Shown here in pieces: positions 11,824-21,700 of a stretch of 64,000 bases of DNA (its first letter is position 1; each line of letters opens with the position of its first letter). This stretch comes from Undaria pinnatifida (taxonomy: Eukaryota; Sar; Phaeophyceae; Laminariales; Alariaceae). The notes under the pieces were generated by a model. It made no database searches, had not been told where the DNA came from, and worked only from the letters and a program-made list of their open reading frames with translations. The position numbers and the translations under genes are program-made. The stretch covers positions 18,515,027-18,579,026 of the forward strand of contig JABAKD010000023.1 in the NCBI GenBank assembly GCA_012845835.1, in the 5' to 3' direction.

Positions 11824-11837
11824 GGGTAACACCTCTA
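11824..11837 (-). repeat. Right terminal inverted repeat of hAT element 1
   Basis: GGGTAACACCTCTA, the exact complement of 7341-7354. It is followed at 11838-11845 by CTCCACAT, the second copy of the target duplication. Confidence 0.92.
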
Positions 11838-12435
11838 CTCCACATGCAGTCACTTCCTGCTCACCACTCGCAGCCACCGGCTGCTGTAGGTGCTGGCACC
11901 GTTTCTCCAGCTCTTGTACCATTATTACAACCAAAGAACCAATGAGCTTTTCGTGCTGGGCTTGAATTCCAAAACGTTTTTGCTGGGCCAATTGGTGTGC
12001 TGTTTATTTTACCACTCCGACGAGGGGGTCATCAGGCGTCGGAAAAGCGGCGTCCCCTTGGCCGCCCGTCTTCTTCTCCGCTGCTTTGCGGTACTCCTCA
12101 CGTTCTCGGAGGGCGATAGCGGCAGTTCGTTGGGCTTGTAGTGCAGCTTCATGGGCGATGACCAATCTCCTCGCAGCAGCAAGTTCGTGTTCAAATATTC
12201 TTGCCTCAATAACTTCCGGCGTTCCCCAGGAGTATATGTGGTTCATTTTTCCTAACCCCTTGTACGAATTGTCTTCTCGATTGAATTTCGCTAGCACTAG
12301 CGTAACGGACCTCTTCGTACACGGAGTCGGCTTGAAGCGAGGACAGGCAGATGAAGACGGTGTCGAGGTGCCATGAAGCACAGGAGATGAAGAAAAACCC
12401 GTATATATTTTCCATGCATTGTAGACCGAAGTCAA
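11838..12435 (-). pseudogene. Coiled-coil-like coding remnant upstream of hAT 1
   Basis: Two minus-strand open frames, 12004-12435 and 11991 downward, share one phase and are separated by a single TAA at 12004-12006. Together they give a helical, A/R/E-rich part (ELAAARRLVIAHEAALQAQR), a short linker and VQELEKRCQHLQQ, which looks like a coiled coil. The frame then meets the hAT insertion point. Across the gap lies the acidic frame at 6574-7338. No domain is recognised. Confidence 0.4.
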
Positions 12436-12652
12436 AGTAGGAGTAGAAGGGGAAAAATATGAAGTGGAAAAGGTGAAAGGAGAAGTAAGCTGCGGGGCAC
12501 CACCTTTTCCAGGTTTCTCCCTGTGTCATACCATAACTCAACCTACTCGCTAAATACCACAATAACATAGACCCTTTCGGTGGTCCAAGAATGGCCTTCA
12601 TCTACCTGGGGCAACATAAAGTCTTTCTGTACTCTTACATTCCAAATAATAC
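12290..12652 (-). repeat. Low-copy repeat 'b', copy 2 (first part)
   Basis: It matches 4800-5060 and 5160-5240, lacking the extra 100 bp of copy 1. Similarity stops at ATAATAC (12646-12652) and resumes after the same heptamer at 14770-14776, which shows an insertion. Confidence 0.75.
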
Positions 12653-13810
12653 AATCACAAAAATCGGCGCGCTTTGCCCGCCTGATTTTGTTTTGTTGGG
12701 CTGCGCCAAGCGAAGGTCGTAGATTGTATCCACGGAAACCGTTGCATTACAAACGCCGCTTTAGTCCCGGACTCGTTAGAGCAGTAGAGGGAGATGTGAA
12801 AGGCGTGCTGTCGCTGTGGCGCCAGTTTGTGCTGCTGCTCTTTGGGCCGTTTGCCGGTCAGCGGAAGCGCGACCTTCGTGCAAGTGTGTTATTGTAACTA
12901 CAGACACGTCCGACGACCAAGCATTCTTGTTAGCGGGACTGGTAAATGCTCACGGCTTGAGTGTCGTAGCATTGGTTGTGGACTAGTTATACGTACCAAC
13001 CTGCCTTTATACGTTTTTTCAACACCACAGAGAATGGTCTTGGTGTAGAATTAACCGAAACGGACCATGGGCAAGCTCAAAACGCGAAGAGTTGATAGTC
13101 GTGGGTCGATGTTTTCCAGATTCTCAAACGATATGCTATTATACTTACTTTTACAGACTGCGCCATACTAAAAACTCACCGAGGGTGCTTTATTTTTGTC
13201 GTGGGCGTTATAATCGCAGATACGTGTATCTTCAGCATGCAGCAGTTGGTACCGGTACCACCGGTTCGTGGGTGGGTGGTTGGTCGGTGGATGGTTGAGA
13301 ATGGGTGGTTAACACGTAGTTGTACTCCGCTGGAGGTGCAACAACGTACCAATGATTGAGTTTTCAAGATAATCTGTTTTCAAGGTAGAACACGAGTACA
13401 GACCAAACACCTCTGTTTGCTGGTATACATACTGCTACACTGCTGTACTGCTGTTGCAGATATCGGTTGGAGTGTTGGGCGGTTGTAGGGGTTGGTCGGT
13501 TGGCGGGTGGTTGGTTGGGTGGGTTGGTGCCGGTCGTTTTGTTCGTGGGTGAGTGCTTTCGTGCTTGTTGGAGGTTGAGCTGTTATTTTATTTGGTACAT
13601 TATGTATGCCTTTCTCTCCGCTATATCACCGACCTGCTCTGGCGAAGTTTGAGCATTAGCCAACGCATCCGTTTGGTACTGTACTGCTGTGGCATGGTGG
13701 GTTGGTTGGTGGGTGGATGGCTTGGTCGGTGGGTGGGCGTGTCGTGCGGTGCGTGGGTGGTGCTTTGTCGGCAAAGTGGAAGAAGATGTGTTGGTGCGGT
13801 TGTTGTGTTC
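12653..13810 (+). repeat. PTH repeat unit, copy A
   Basis: It is the reverse complement of the units at 27165-28390 and 28610-30010. Conserved blocks include AAAAATCGGCGCG at the outer end, GGGCTGCGCCAAGCGAAGGT, the CCGAGGGTGCTTTATTTTTG region near 13180, and two GGTGGGTGG-rich tracts. On the opposite strand the latter read as P-T-H-rich text. Confidence 0.85.
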
Positions 13811-14640
13811 GGCCCATGGGATTGGGATTTCCACACCGTGCAGGGCGGTGGGGACCCGGGAGAACTTGATTTTCGTCTCCGGGGTGTCGGATTTGTAGAG
13901 ATATGAAAGGATGCTTAAACCCGGGATGGGACCTAATCCCCGGGTGGACTGGGGGCGGTCAAATGGGGACGTGACCCTATCCTCCCACGATTGTGCTCGC
14001 TCTACGCGCACAGTCAATCAGCGATCGGCCCGTGGGATTGGGGTTTCCACACCGTGCGGGGCGGTGTCGTCCCAGGAGAACACGATTGTCGTCCCCGGGG
14101 TGTCGGAGTTGTAGATATATGGAAGGATGTCTGTACCGGGGATGGGGCCTAATACTCCACGGGTGCGGCGGGACTGGGGTGTCAAACGAAAAGACGTGGC
14201 TCTATCCTCCCCGGGTTGTGCTCGCTCTACGCCCCCCAGCCGATAAGCGATCGGCAAGTGGCATAGGGGTTTCCACACCGTGCGGGGCGGTGTCGACCCG
14301 GGAGAACTCGATTTTCGTCTCGGGGTTGTCGGAGTTGTAGAGATATGGAAGGATGTCTGAACCGGAAGTGGAACCCAATCCTTCCCGGGTGCGGCGGGAC
14401 TGCGGGGTTCCAACGGGGACGTGACCCTATCCTCCCCGGGTTGTGCTCACATTACGCGCCCCCTGCCAATCGGCGTTCGGCCCGTGGGATTGGGGTTTCC
14501 ACACCGTGCGGAGCGGTGTCGACCCGGGAGAACTCGATGTTCGTCCCCGGGGTGTTGGAGTTGTAGATATATGGAAAGATGTCTGTACCGGGTATGTGGA
14601 CCAATCGTCCCCGGGTGCGACGAGACTTGGGGGGTTGCCC
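13811..14640 (+). repeat. S satellite, four units of about 216-227 bp
   Basis: Each unit carries GTGGGATTGGGGTTTCCACA, CGGGAGAACTCGATTTTCGT, GGTGTCGGAGTTGTAGA and ATGGAAGGATGTCTG blocks. The repeated GAGAAC block lies near 13860, 14076, 14301 and 14528. The same satellite occurs reversed at 16880-17515, 25070-25925 and 26791-26900. Confidence 0.9.
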
Positions 14641-14769
14641 CGAGGGGCAACTCCCGCCTCGCGCGCCTCGCCCCATGATTGGCCGAGGGCGGGTGGGGTG
14701 GGGACCCTCCGTCAATGGGATTGGGGCTCGGAAAACGCAGGGATGGAAGCCATGTGCCTATGGTATTAT
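14641..14769 (-). repeat. X repeat unit (with CCAAT inverted pair)
   Basis: In its canonical orientation (as at 16866) X has TTGGCCGAG ... CTCGGCCAA as an inverted pair, a GC-rich run, then a hairpin of the GGGGCAA/TTGCCCC type and CTAG. Here it is reversed and joins the S array. Copies lie at 16866, 26920 and 28405. Confidence 0.8.
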
Positions 14770-14870
14770 ATAATACTCAAGCATACATACGTGTATCATG
14801 AATCATACCCCTGTGGATTACATGAACATACTCCTCATCAGGCTGACTGCAAGTACTGGATTTTTTAACG
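14770..14870 (-). repeat. Low-copy repeat 'b', copy 2 (resumed)
   Basis: It matches 5255-5350 (GTGTATCATGAA, TGGATTACAT and the following 50 bp). It is the continuation of the copy interrupted at 12652. Confidence 0.75.
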
Positions 14871-15774
14871 TGATAATCTACAATTGCACCAAGTATGTGT
14901 AGATAGATGCCTATATTACTAGTAATAGCAAAATTTACGTTGCCTTTCCGGACATATGATATCGTATTCCGGACCGTGCGATATCAATGTGTGGCGTGCT
15001 GCTGCCACTACTTCCCCTTTCCGCTACTACGATTATAGTTGCTGCCTCTGCTGCCATGATTTGCTGCTGCTGTTGCTTCGCCGTTTGTTCGAGTACTGCC
15101 CACTTCTCATGTGTTGTGTATGCTGTTCGACCACTTTTGCCCTACCGGTGTTTGTTGTCTTCACATTATGTGTCTTAGTTACGACGTTTATTTTAGGAGA
15201 CAAGAGGTTTCGATTTTCTGTTATATCTGGTCACAAACAATGTCCGGGATCTTGCTGCTACGTTTCGGGCCCAATCCGAATATGTCGTTGTCTCTTTTAA
15301 CTGAGCGTACACGCAGGTAGGGCCTCAAGATTCAAATAGTTTCTTGGTGCGACGTCGACCAACCGCTTGGATTCACTATGCACAAGAAAATGCGTGGTCG
15401 TTGTCGGTGTACATATAACGAACGCATAACCGCAACAGAGAGTTCCCACTGACCTATCGAAGGGGAAAACCATCAACAATCTAGCCAAGCCCCCAAGTCG
15501 TTGGTGAGATTATGCTGTGTCACATGGCGTCCCGTTAGTCAAAACTCGGCAGAGCTGACGATGGTCGTTCGTTGCAAAAATGTGTGAGGAAAGCAACGCC
15601 CCCTCCATCACGGCGTTGACCAACTGCAATGTAATATTAATAGTTCTACAACAGCTCGTCTACAAACCACGAACAAAGCTAGTAGACTACTGAGAGGAGA
15701 TTCACAGGACAGGGAGCGGGAAAGGCGGCAGAGATAGGTAGGCGCACACCGAAGTATGTAATGTGGATGCGTAT
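14871..15774. other. No gene recognised
   Basis: A plus-strand 114-codon frame at 14956-15300 is C/L-rich and arises from a CTGCTG-like stretch. There is no homology I can name. Confidence 0.5.
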
Positions 15775-15984
15775 TTATTTATAGCTATCGCATGAACTAC
15801 ATTTAGGGTTCGCTGCTATAAACAGCAGTGCGGGTCGTAGTTTACTGTTGATAATTGTATATAGCCACAACCAGGAGTAATAAAAGCGCACAACGCACAC
15901 CGACCGCAGATAAAAGCTCACACCATAATCCCCCATTCGAGCTTCCCTGCCAAGGGGAGGCGGGGACAAGTAGTCGCCTCGCTC

Positions 15985-16330
15985 CTGAACAGAGAGAAAA
16001 GGCATACACGAATCCATGCAATGTGGTAGGTTTAGGTGCCCTGTGTTGGAGCCTTTTCTCTCGAGGCCATCAGTACCAGGTACGACACACGTAGCGGTTT
16101 GCGTGTAGTAGGCGGTACACAGGATGGCCGAAACAATTATACTCACCACCAGATGAATAAACGCGTCCATGCAATGTGGTAGTTTAGGTGCCCTGAGTTG
16201 GAGTCTTTCTCTCAAGACCATCATCAGTAGTACCAGGTTCCAGGTACGACACACGTAGCGGTTTGGGTGTAGTGCACGTGGTACAGACGATTGGCCGAAA
16301 CACTTGTATACTCACTTCCACCAGGTCAAC
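15985..16330. repeat. Direct duplication, about 155-bp unit x2
   Basis: Blocks CCATGCAATGTGGTAG, AGGTGCCCTG.GTTGGAG, ACGACACACGTAGCGGTTT and GGCCGAAACA appear twice in the same order, starting near 16012 and 16168. The minus-strand frame 15775-16254 repeats LPHCMD as a result. Confidence 0.85.
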
Positions 16331-16489
16331 TATGCAATCAAAGCCGGCCACCACTGTACGCGTGATGCGTATATTTTGGTACACCCCAAATGTTTGGATT
16401 TGTTTCATGTTTCGCCATGTTCTCAATCTCTGAATCGGTTATCAAATTCACGAAAAATGTGTTTACGGGGTTGGATTACAGTGCACGCC

Positions 16490-16862
16490 CACGTCAGATC
16501 ATTCCAGCTGTATATATATATAGCCCAGCGGCGCAGCGCAGCGCTGTGTGGTGTCGTGCGGTGCTGTGCCGTGCCTTGCGCTGCGGTGTCGTGTCGTGTT
16601 GCGCCGTGCTTTCTTTCGAACATGGAGCAGAAACAGCTATAATACACGTTATGTACTGTTCTTCTGCTTTTTCTTAATTTGTTCTCTTGCAGTCCCCATA
16701 TTTGCCCCCCCACGAAAATAACACCCGTATTGCCGATCAGAACGTGACACCGCCAACAAGCATACTGCACAGCACAGGGCAATTTGCTCTGCACATGCGT
16801 AGCGCGTGCCAGTGCGTAGCGCGTGCCGCCCGCCGCCCGCGGAGCGGAGCCCTGGTAATACA
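16490..16862 (+). repeat. G-family dispersed repeat with GTGC-rich head
   Basis: A GTGCC/GTGCG-rich head (16520-16610) is followed by the conserved GATCAGAACGTGACACCGCC block and the GCGGAGCGGAGCCCT end. The layout matches 38091-38545 and 38570-39030. Confidence 0.8.
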
Positions 16863-16865
16863 ATA

Positions 16866-17515
16866 CCAGGTAGGCATATGGGTTATGGCTTTCATCCCTG
16901 CGTTTTCCGAGCCCCAATCCCATTGGCCGAGGGTTCCCCCACCCACCCCGGCCTCCCACCCCTGCCTCGGCCAATCATAGGGCGGGGCGCGCGCGGCGGA
17001 GATTGCCCCTCGGGGCACCCCCCCCCTAGTCCCGCCACACCCAGGGAGGATCGGTTCCCATCCCCGGTTCAGACATGCTTCCATATGTCTACAACTCCGA
17101 CACCCCGAGGACGAAAATCGAATTCTCCCGGGTCAACATCGTCCCACACGGTGTGGAAGCCCCCCTACGGGCGGATCGCTGATTGGCTGGGACAACACCC
17201 CCATTCCCGCCGCACCCGGGTATGATTGTGCCCCATCCCCGGTACAGGCTTCTTTCCATATCTTACAAAACCGACACCCCGGGGACGAAAATCGAGTTCT
17301 CCCGGGTCCACACCGCCCCGCACAGTGTGAAAACCCCAATCCACCGGGCCGAACTCTGATTGGCTGAGGCGCGTAGAGCGAGCGCAACCCGGGAAGGATA
17401 GAGCCCCGTCCCCGTTTAACCCCCCCCCCCCCAGTACCGTTGCACCCGGAGAGGATTGGGTCCCATCCCCGATTCGGACATCCTTCCATATCGCTGCAAC
17501 TCCGACACACCGGTG
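16866..17515 (-). repeat. X unit plus S satellite, inverted relative to 13811-14769
   Basis: X occupies 16866-17060 and two to three S units follow, with the ACGAAAATCGA block at 17110 and 17284. Order and sequence are the reverse complement of the block at 13811-14769. A 17-base GC run with many C residues lies near 17420. Confidence 0.88.
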
Positions 17516-17877
17516 TGAGGGGAACGAGTGTTCACGGACTCCCTTGCTGATGCAGATATGTGCTGGTTGCTGGTGTTCGTGGTGTCAGTGCAGTGGCTCG
17601 CGATCAAGGACGAGTATCTTGTATTAGTGTCCCTACAGCATTTGATGGAGATCAAGGGAATTACTAGACTGATCCGATGTGGCTCGTTTTCCTTGCTGAT
17701 TTTGCTCCAAAATGCTACATAACTCTTTTAATTTCCAACAAACACAACAGTATCTCAACAGTACCTGTAGGAAAAGCAGGCTCTCCTCAATTAACTGCTA
17801 TTTTGCGTCAACCCAGATTACCTCCACTAGGAAAGACTCTCTTCTTCTCAAGCTTCCCGTGACTTCTCTGTCCGAGC
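17516..17877. other. No gene recognised
   Basis: Unique-looking sequence with short open frames only. Confidence 0.5.
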
Positions 17878-18101
17878 TCTGCCTGGCTTTTTTTTTTTTT
17901 TTTTTTCATCCTCCGGCGGATGGGGAAAAATAAAGTTTTAGCTCACCACACTTCCGCGTATTTTCATACGCGTCGTGTGTCGATTTAACTCAGTTGCTTT
18001 CGCAGCCCAACGCTAGCTGGCGCACCCTTCGAGTCCCATTGTAGGTATAGCGTAAGCTGTCCCTATCATTGGTCTTCGTTACAACCCCGGATCTGCCTGG
18101 C
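17878..18101 (-). mobile_element. Poly-A retroposon copy 1 (5'-truncated), with TSD
   Basis: The element is 17888-18091 on the minus strand. It ends 3' in about 19 A (T17888-17906 on plus) and is flanked by TCTGCCTGGC at 17878-17887 and 18092-18101. Its 3' part has a small hairpin (CATCC...GGATG) before the A-tail. It encodes the tail of a frame, DSLRYTYNGTRRVRQLALGC, also present at 52911-53333. The longer copy shows that this one is 5'-truncated, as LINE-mobilised copies often are. No reverse transcriptase is included. Confidence 0.88.
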
Positions 18102-18252
18102 CTTGCTACTTTCGACTCCAACTGACACTTGTCTTTTCCTCTCTTTGAGATAATCCTATTTTCTCTGCAATAACTCACGAAAATATCACCAAGTTATTGA
18201 ATTTTTGTGTACGATTTCCCGTTGGTTCCTCTCAATTCGTAATTAATATCTT

Positions 18253-18256
18253 CCTG
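18253..18256. repeat. Left target-site duplication of the LTR element
   Basis: CCTG, repeated at 24859-24862 just outside the other LTR. Four to five bases is usual for Ty3/Gypsy integrases. Confidence 0.8.
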
Positions 18257-18461
18257 TGTGGGACGGTAGTCCCTTCGCAGGTTTCCCTTTCTCAGATGGA
18301 GGTGTGGAGACACACCGAGGTGGGTTATGTGCGCAACCGCACGCTCGAGGGTCAACGATGAGGAAACACCTCAGAGTCTGCCCCGAGGAGCCAGGATGGT
18401 CTTGAAGGATCATAGTGATAAGGAGGCGGTACGATCTAGGGAATAGGGACTGGTATCCACA
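18257..18461 (-). repeat. 3' LTR of Gypsy-type element (205 bp)
   Basis: It starts TGTGGGACGG and ends GGTATCCACA on plus, so both strands have TG...CA ends. It is over 90% alike to 24649-24858 by eye; differences are scattered substitutions and a 5-bp indel near 18412. It is downstream because coding runs on the minus strand. Confidence 0.92.
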
Positions 18462-18479
18462 TCACCCCCCCCCTTCTTC
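18462..18479 (-). other. Polypurine tract of the LTR element
   Basis: On the minus strand GAAGAAGGGGGGGGGTGA lies directly before the 3' LTR. This is the expected position and composition for the plus-strand primer in reverse transcription. Confidence 0.85.
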
Positions 18480-20149
18480 ACACGTGCAAACGTACGCGTC
18501 TTATAAGAGGTGTCGACTTGGGGTGACAGGATCCTAGGAATTCCCTGGAATACGCCGATAATCACTATTATTGCAGCAGAGTCCGAAACTCGGGTAAAAC
18601 AATTGGTCAATATGACATCATATTCGTGTCGATAAGAAACACGTAAATATGATTATGACTCGTCTCAAGTTTTAACGGCTACGGGAACGGCAATGACAGT
18701 TTAGAACTAGCACGAACTAGCTACGAAACTGTCAGAGAACAGGTTTACTGCTAGGCCTCAGCTTGCGCGACTTTTGTGGGTGCAGTTGTGACCTGTAGTA
18801 CGATTGACTACCTAGGACCTTCTTCAGGTGTGCTCAGACTGCCAACACTTGGTACTTCATGAAGATTTTGACATACTGATAAACAAGGTCCGGCTCCTCC
18901 ACTTTGCTACAAAGCATGGTTGGATTGTCATGGTATCTATCATGGTGTTACAGACTACTATCGAAACTTAGCTTGTCTCAAGATAGTACATATTCTAGTG
19001 CTATCGTCGAGATATGACAATCTAAACCATAAAACAATTGTTGACTCGTCGAGAATCCTCGTTCGAGTTGAGGGTATTATGCCTGTAAACAGACATGCAC
19101 CTTTTACATTTGTAGAACTTTAACTCTACAATATTTAAGTTACCTTGTTTATTTATTGCACTGAGATACAACTCAGTATCTCCACACCCGCATGTTCAGC
19201 CTGTACCAAGGGCAGAACCTGCTATGCAACAACCATGATACAATCTGGTGTATGAAATGACCAAATGGGAATTGGACATCTCTGTATCTTGTACATCAGC
19301 AACTTAGTGAGTTGATATCACATTCGGAGCTCGTGGGCGTCCCCATTCACTCTAAACGTGATCTTGCTCACACTGACCACAATTTACAGGAACACAACAT
19401 GTCTAACTCAAAACGATTACCATCAACGGACTTACAGACTGTATACAGGGGATCAGTCTGTATATACAATAATCTGCTTGACAACGACGATCGTCGAGCA
19501 TAGATGATGTCAACTGACATATTTCCTTACAAAAGGAAAAGAAGATAACGGAGAAGTGGTTGACGACCTACCGTACCCATTGTCGACTTTGATATCCAAC
19601 TCATACCGCCGCACAAACGTGATGGTACCGTTGGATCTGCCTCGACAGTTAGCTAGACTGGGGGCGCGGGAGTTGTTAGTGTTTGCGGATCAGGAGGGAC
19701 GTCCTGAACGCTCGCAAAATATGAGCGAATAAATTCACTGCAGTGGGGAATTTGGCGACGGTGATACCAGCCATCGCTATTTGGACCTTCCCCACGCAAA
19801 CGGACTCGGCACTGAACATTAAACGGGGATGTTTCTTCATCTAAATTTGGTAGTGGTAATTTGGTTCCCAAAAATATTGGAATCAGGATCTGCGACAACT
19901 ATGATGAAAGTGCTCGCGGATTGCAGTGTTTCTCGTCGCGGAAGGGGAGAATGGTGGCATCATCTAAAAACTTCAAATATCTCCAAATTCTAATTTCTTC
20001 CCTTTTATTAACTTCTCCGGGTCTAATGTAGGAAAAACTGATATAATACTCGAAACAATTCACGATCACTCTCGACTAACTAAACAGTGTTCATTCAGAT
20101 TATTATTATGTACTTCATAATCACGTGGAGTTAGTGGGCGATAGGATTG
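18480..20149 (-). other. Expected integrase region, not recognisable
   Basis: In Ty3/Gypsy elements the integrase with its zinc-binding and D,D-35-E motifs should lie between RNase H and the 3' LTR. I see no H2C2 or DDE pattern here. An 81-codon minus frame at 19653-19898 is unassigned. The stretch is either badly decayed or replaced by unrelated DNA. Confidence 0.5.
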
Positions 20150-20474
20150 CCCATCTTGTGGTGCATTACGACAAATAGAGGCTAACCTGGGTTGCGACGG
20201 CAACACATCAGAAATTTACGTCCTTTTGGGTTGTGTCCTCTGGTATATCGCCAAACAGTTGGGATAATGTGGCCGATACTACGTGTAATTTTCCCGGCTT
20301 ATGCTCGACTGTAAAATCGAAATTTGCAAGGCAATGGCCCATCGTGTTAACATGTTGGACGTGTCTTGCATATAATATAGATGCGTGAGAGCAGCGTGGT
20401 CGGTGACGCATTAAAAAGGTTTGTCCCAAAGCTACGGACGCCAATGTTGCAGAGCGAGGACAACTCCACAACAC
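20150..20474 (-). pseudogene. Gypsy RNase H domain, C-terminal part
   Basis: This domain degrades RNA in the RNA-DNA hybrid. The visible end has LANFDFTVEHKPGKLHVVSA, the usual FDF..EH.PGK..VV block, with the final 'ADALSR'-type motif changed to ATLSQL. The N-terminal catalytic residues lie in the broken stretch 20475-20742. Confidence 0.8.
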
Positions 20475-20742
20475 TTTTTCATCGTTGTTGAATAATGTTT
20501 TTGTCCTTTGGTAAAACGTTTACTAAGTTAGGCAACGATTTCTAGGTCTGGTTTATCAGATCCTTCGTTGGCGTTTTTGGGCTAAGAATGCTCCGACTCC
20601 TGATCCACCTGCATCTACATGTACAATAAACCCTTAAGAATAATCAGGGAAATGTAATACTGGTGGGGAAGATAACATCTTAATCCAGGTTACTGCTTTA
20701 GATTGAGTTTTTCCCCAGTGTTCATCAAATTCCCGCCGTTTT

Positions 20743-21700
20743 CTAATTTTGCTTTTTAGTAAGCTCGACCAGAGGTGCTGTAACTTCAGCATATTCTGGT
20801 ACAAACCGGCATACGAAATTGAATGTGCCCAACAAAGAACGTAATTCCTTCATATTCTCCGGGTCTAGCAACTCACTAATGGCTTTTATACGGCCATCAC
20901 CAATAGTGATACCATGTTCCAATGTGACATGCCCTAAATATCTTATTTCGAACCGAACTGTAACTTGGGCGGTTTTCGTCAAACCAGCTGCTTGTAAAGC
21001 TGAAAACATGCGTTCGAGTAGCGACAGATGTGCTTCCCACGTAGATGAACAAGCTATTAAATCATCCATATAACACGAAGGACCATTGGCTGAACCAGTA
21101 TCACTAAGAGCGATCGACATCATACTGTATATCATATATTGATACAACCAGGGGGCGTTACAAACTCCGAACGGCATGCGTTTAAAGCAGTACTTGCCTA
21201 TAGATGTAACAAAAGCAGTTGATTCGATGTCCGAGTCAGCAACAGGAAGCTACTGAAAAGCACTCTGGACGTCGGCTACTGTGATGAACTTGGCTCCACC
21301 GACAGAGTCGAGATGAGTTTCTATGTTGGGCATGGGCCATGTTTTTTGGACGAGATGACGATTAAGAGTGTTACGGTAGTCAACACAGAACCGTGGTGAC
21401 CCATCAGCTTTGCCGACGATAGTAGCAGGACTACCCCAAGCACTTGTGCGTTCCTATATCATTCCCTGCTTCAGTAACTTGTCGACTTGATCATCGATTT
21501 GTTTTTGAAGGCGGGGTGATGTACGGTGCGGCGCACGATCAACCGGACGAGTGCCTGGTTGTGACGGGAATGTAGCTTCGGCTATTTTACAAAAGCCTAA
21601 CTCCTCCGCTGACAACGAAAAGACTGGGCGGTATTTTGCGCATAGGTTGGTAACCTCCGAAACTTGTTCGGGTGAGAAAGTAGTGTCAGCAATGCTTTAG
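20743..21700 (-). pseudogene. Gypsy reverse transcriptase
   Basis: The whole domain is readable in one minus frame with two TAG interruptions. Blocks seen are KLLKQGMI, TSAWGSPATIVGKADGSPRF, CVDYR.LN, TVADVQSAF (first catalytic D), MPFGVCNAPWLYQYMI, CYMDDLIACS (catalytic YMDD), YLGHVTLEHGI and ELRSLLGTFNFVCRFVPEYA. TAGs fall after GMI and after SAFQ. Each could arise from a C-to-T change in a glutamine codon. A frameshift near 21695 separates it from the protease frame. Confidence 0.9.

Larger units (their letters stand above)
7341..11837. mobile_element. hAT-superfamily DNA transposon 1, non-autonomous, 4497 bp
   Basis: It is defined by perfect 14-bp inverted ends, a perfect 8-bp duplication (CTCCACAT) and matching GGGTACCC-type subterminal repeats. 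No transposase was found; all long frames inside are low complexity. The interior is filled with tandem repeats: a nested 585/174-bp duplication (8143-9317), a G-family repeat (9530-9765) and a degenerate minisatellite (10200-11290). It interrupts gene-like repeat b. The exact ends suggest a fairly recent insertion mobilised in trans. Confidence 0.92.
12653..14769 (+). mobile_element. Composite repeat block inserted in repeat b
   Basis: Comparing repeat b copies (4790-5355 against 12290-12652 plus 14770-14870) shows an extra 2117 bp here, flanked by ATAATAC on both sides. The block consists of a PTH unit, a satellite array and an X unit, all of which also occur elsewhere in the window. No inverted ends were seen. 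A 7-bp direct repeat fits a transposon-like insertion, but the site is AT-rich and copy 1 also has two ATAATA steps, so chance repetition is possible. Confidence 0.6.
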
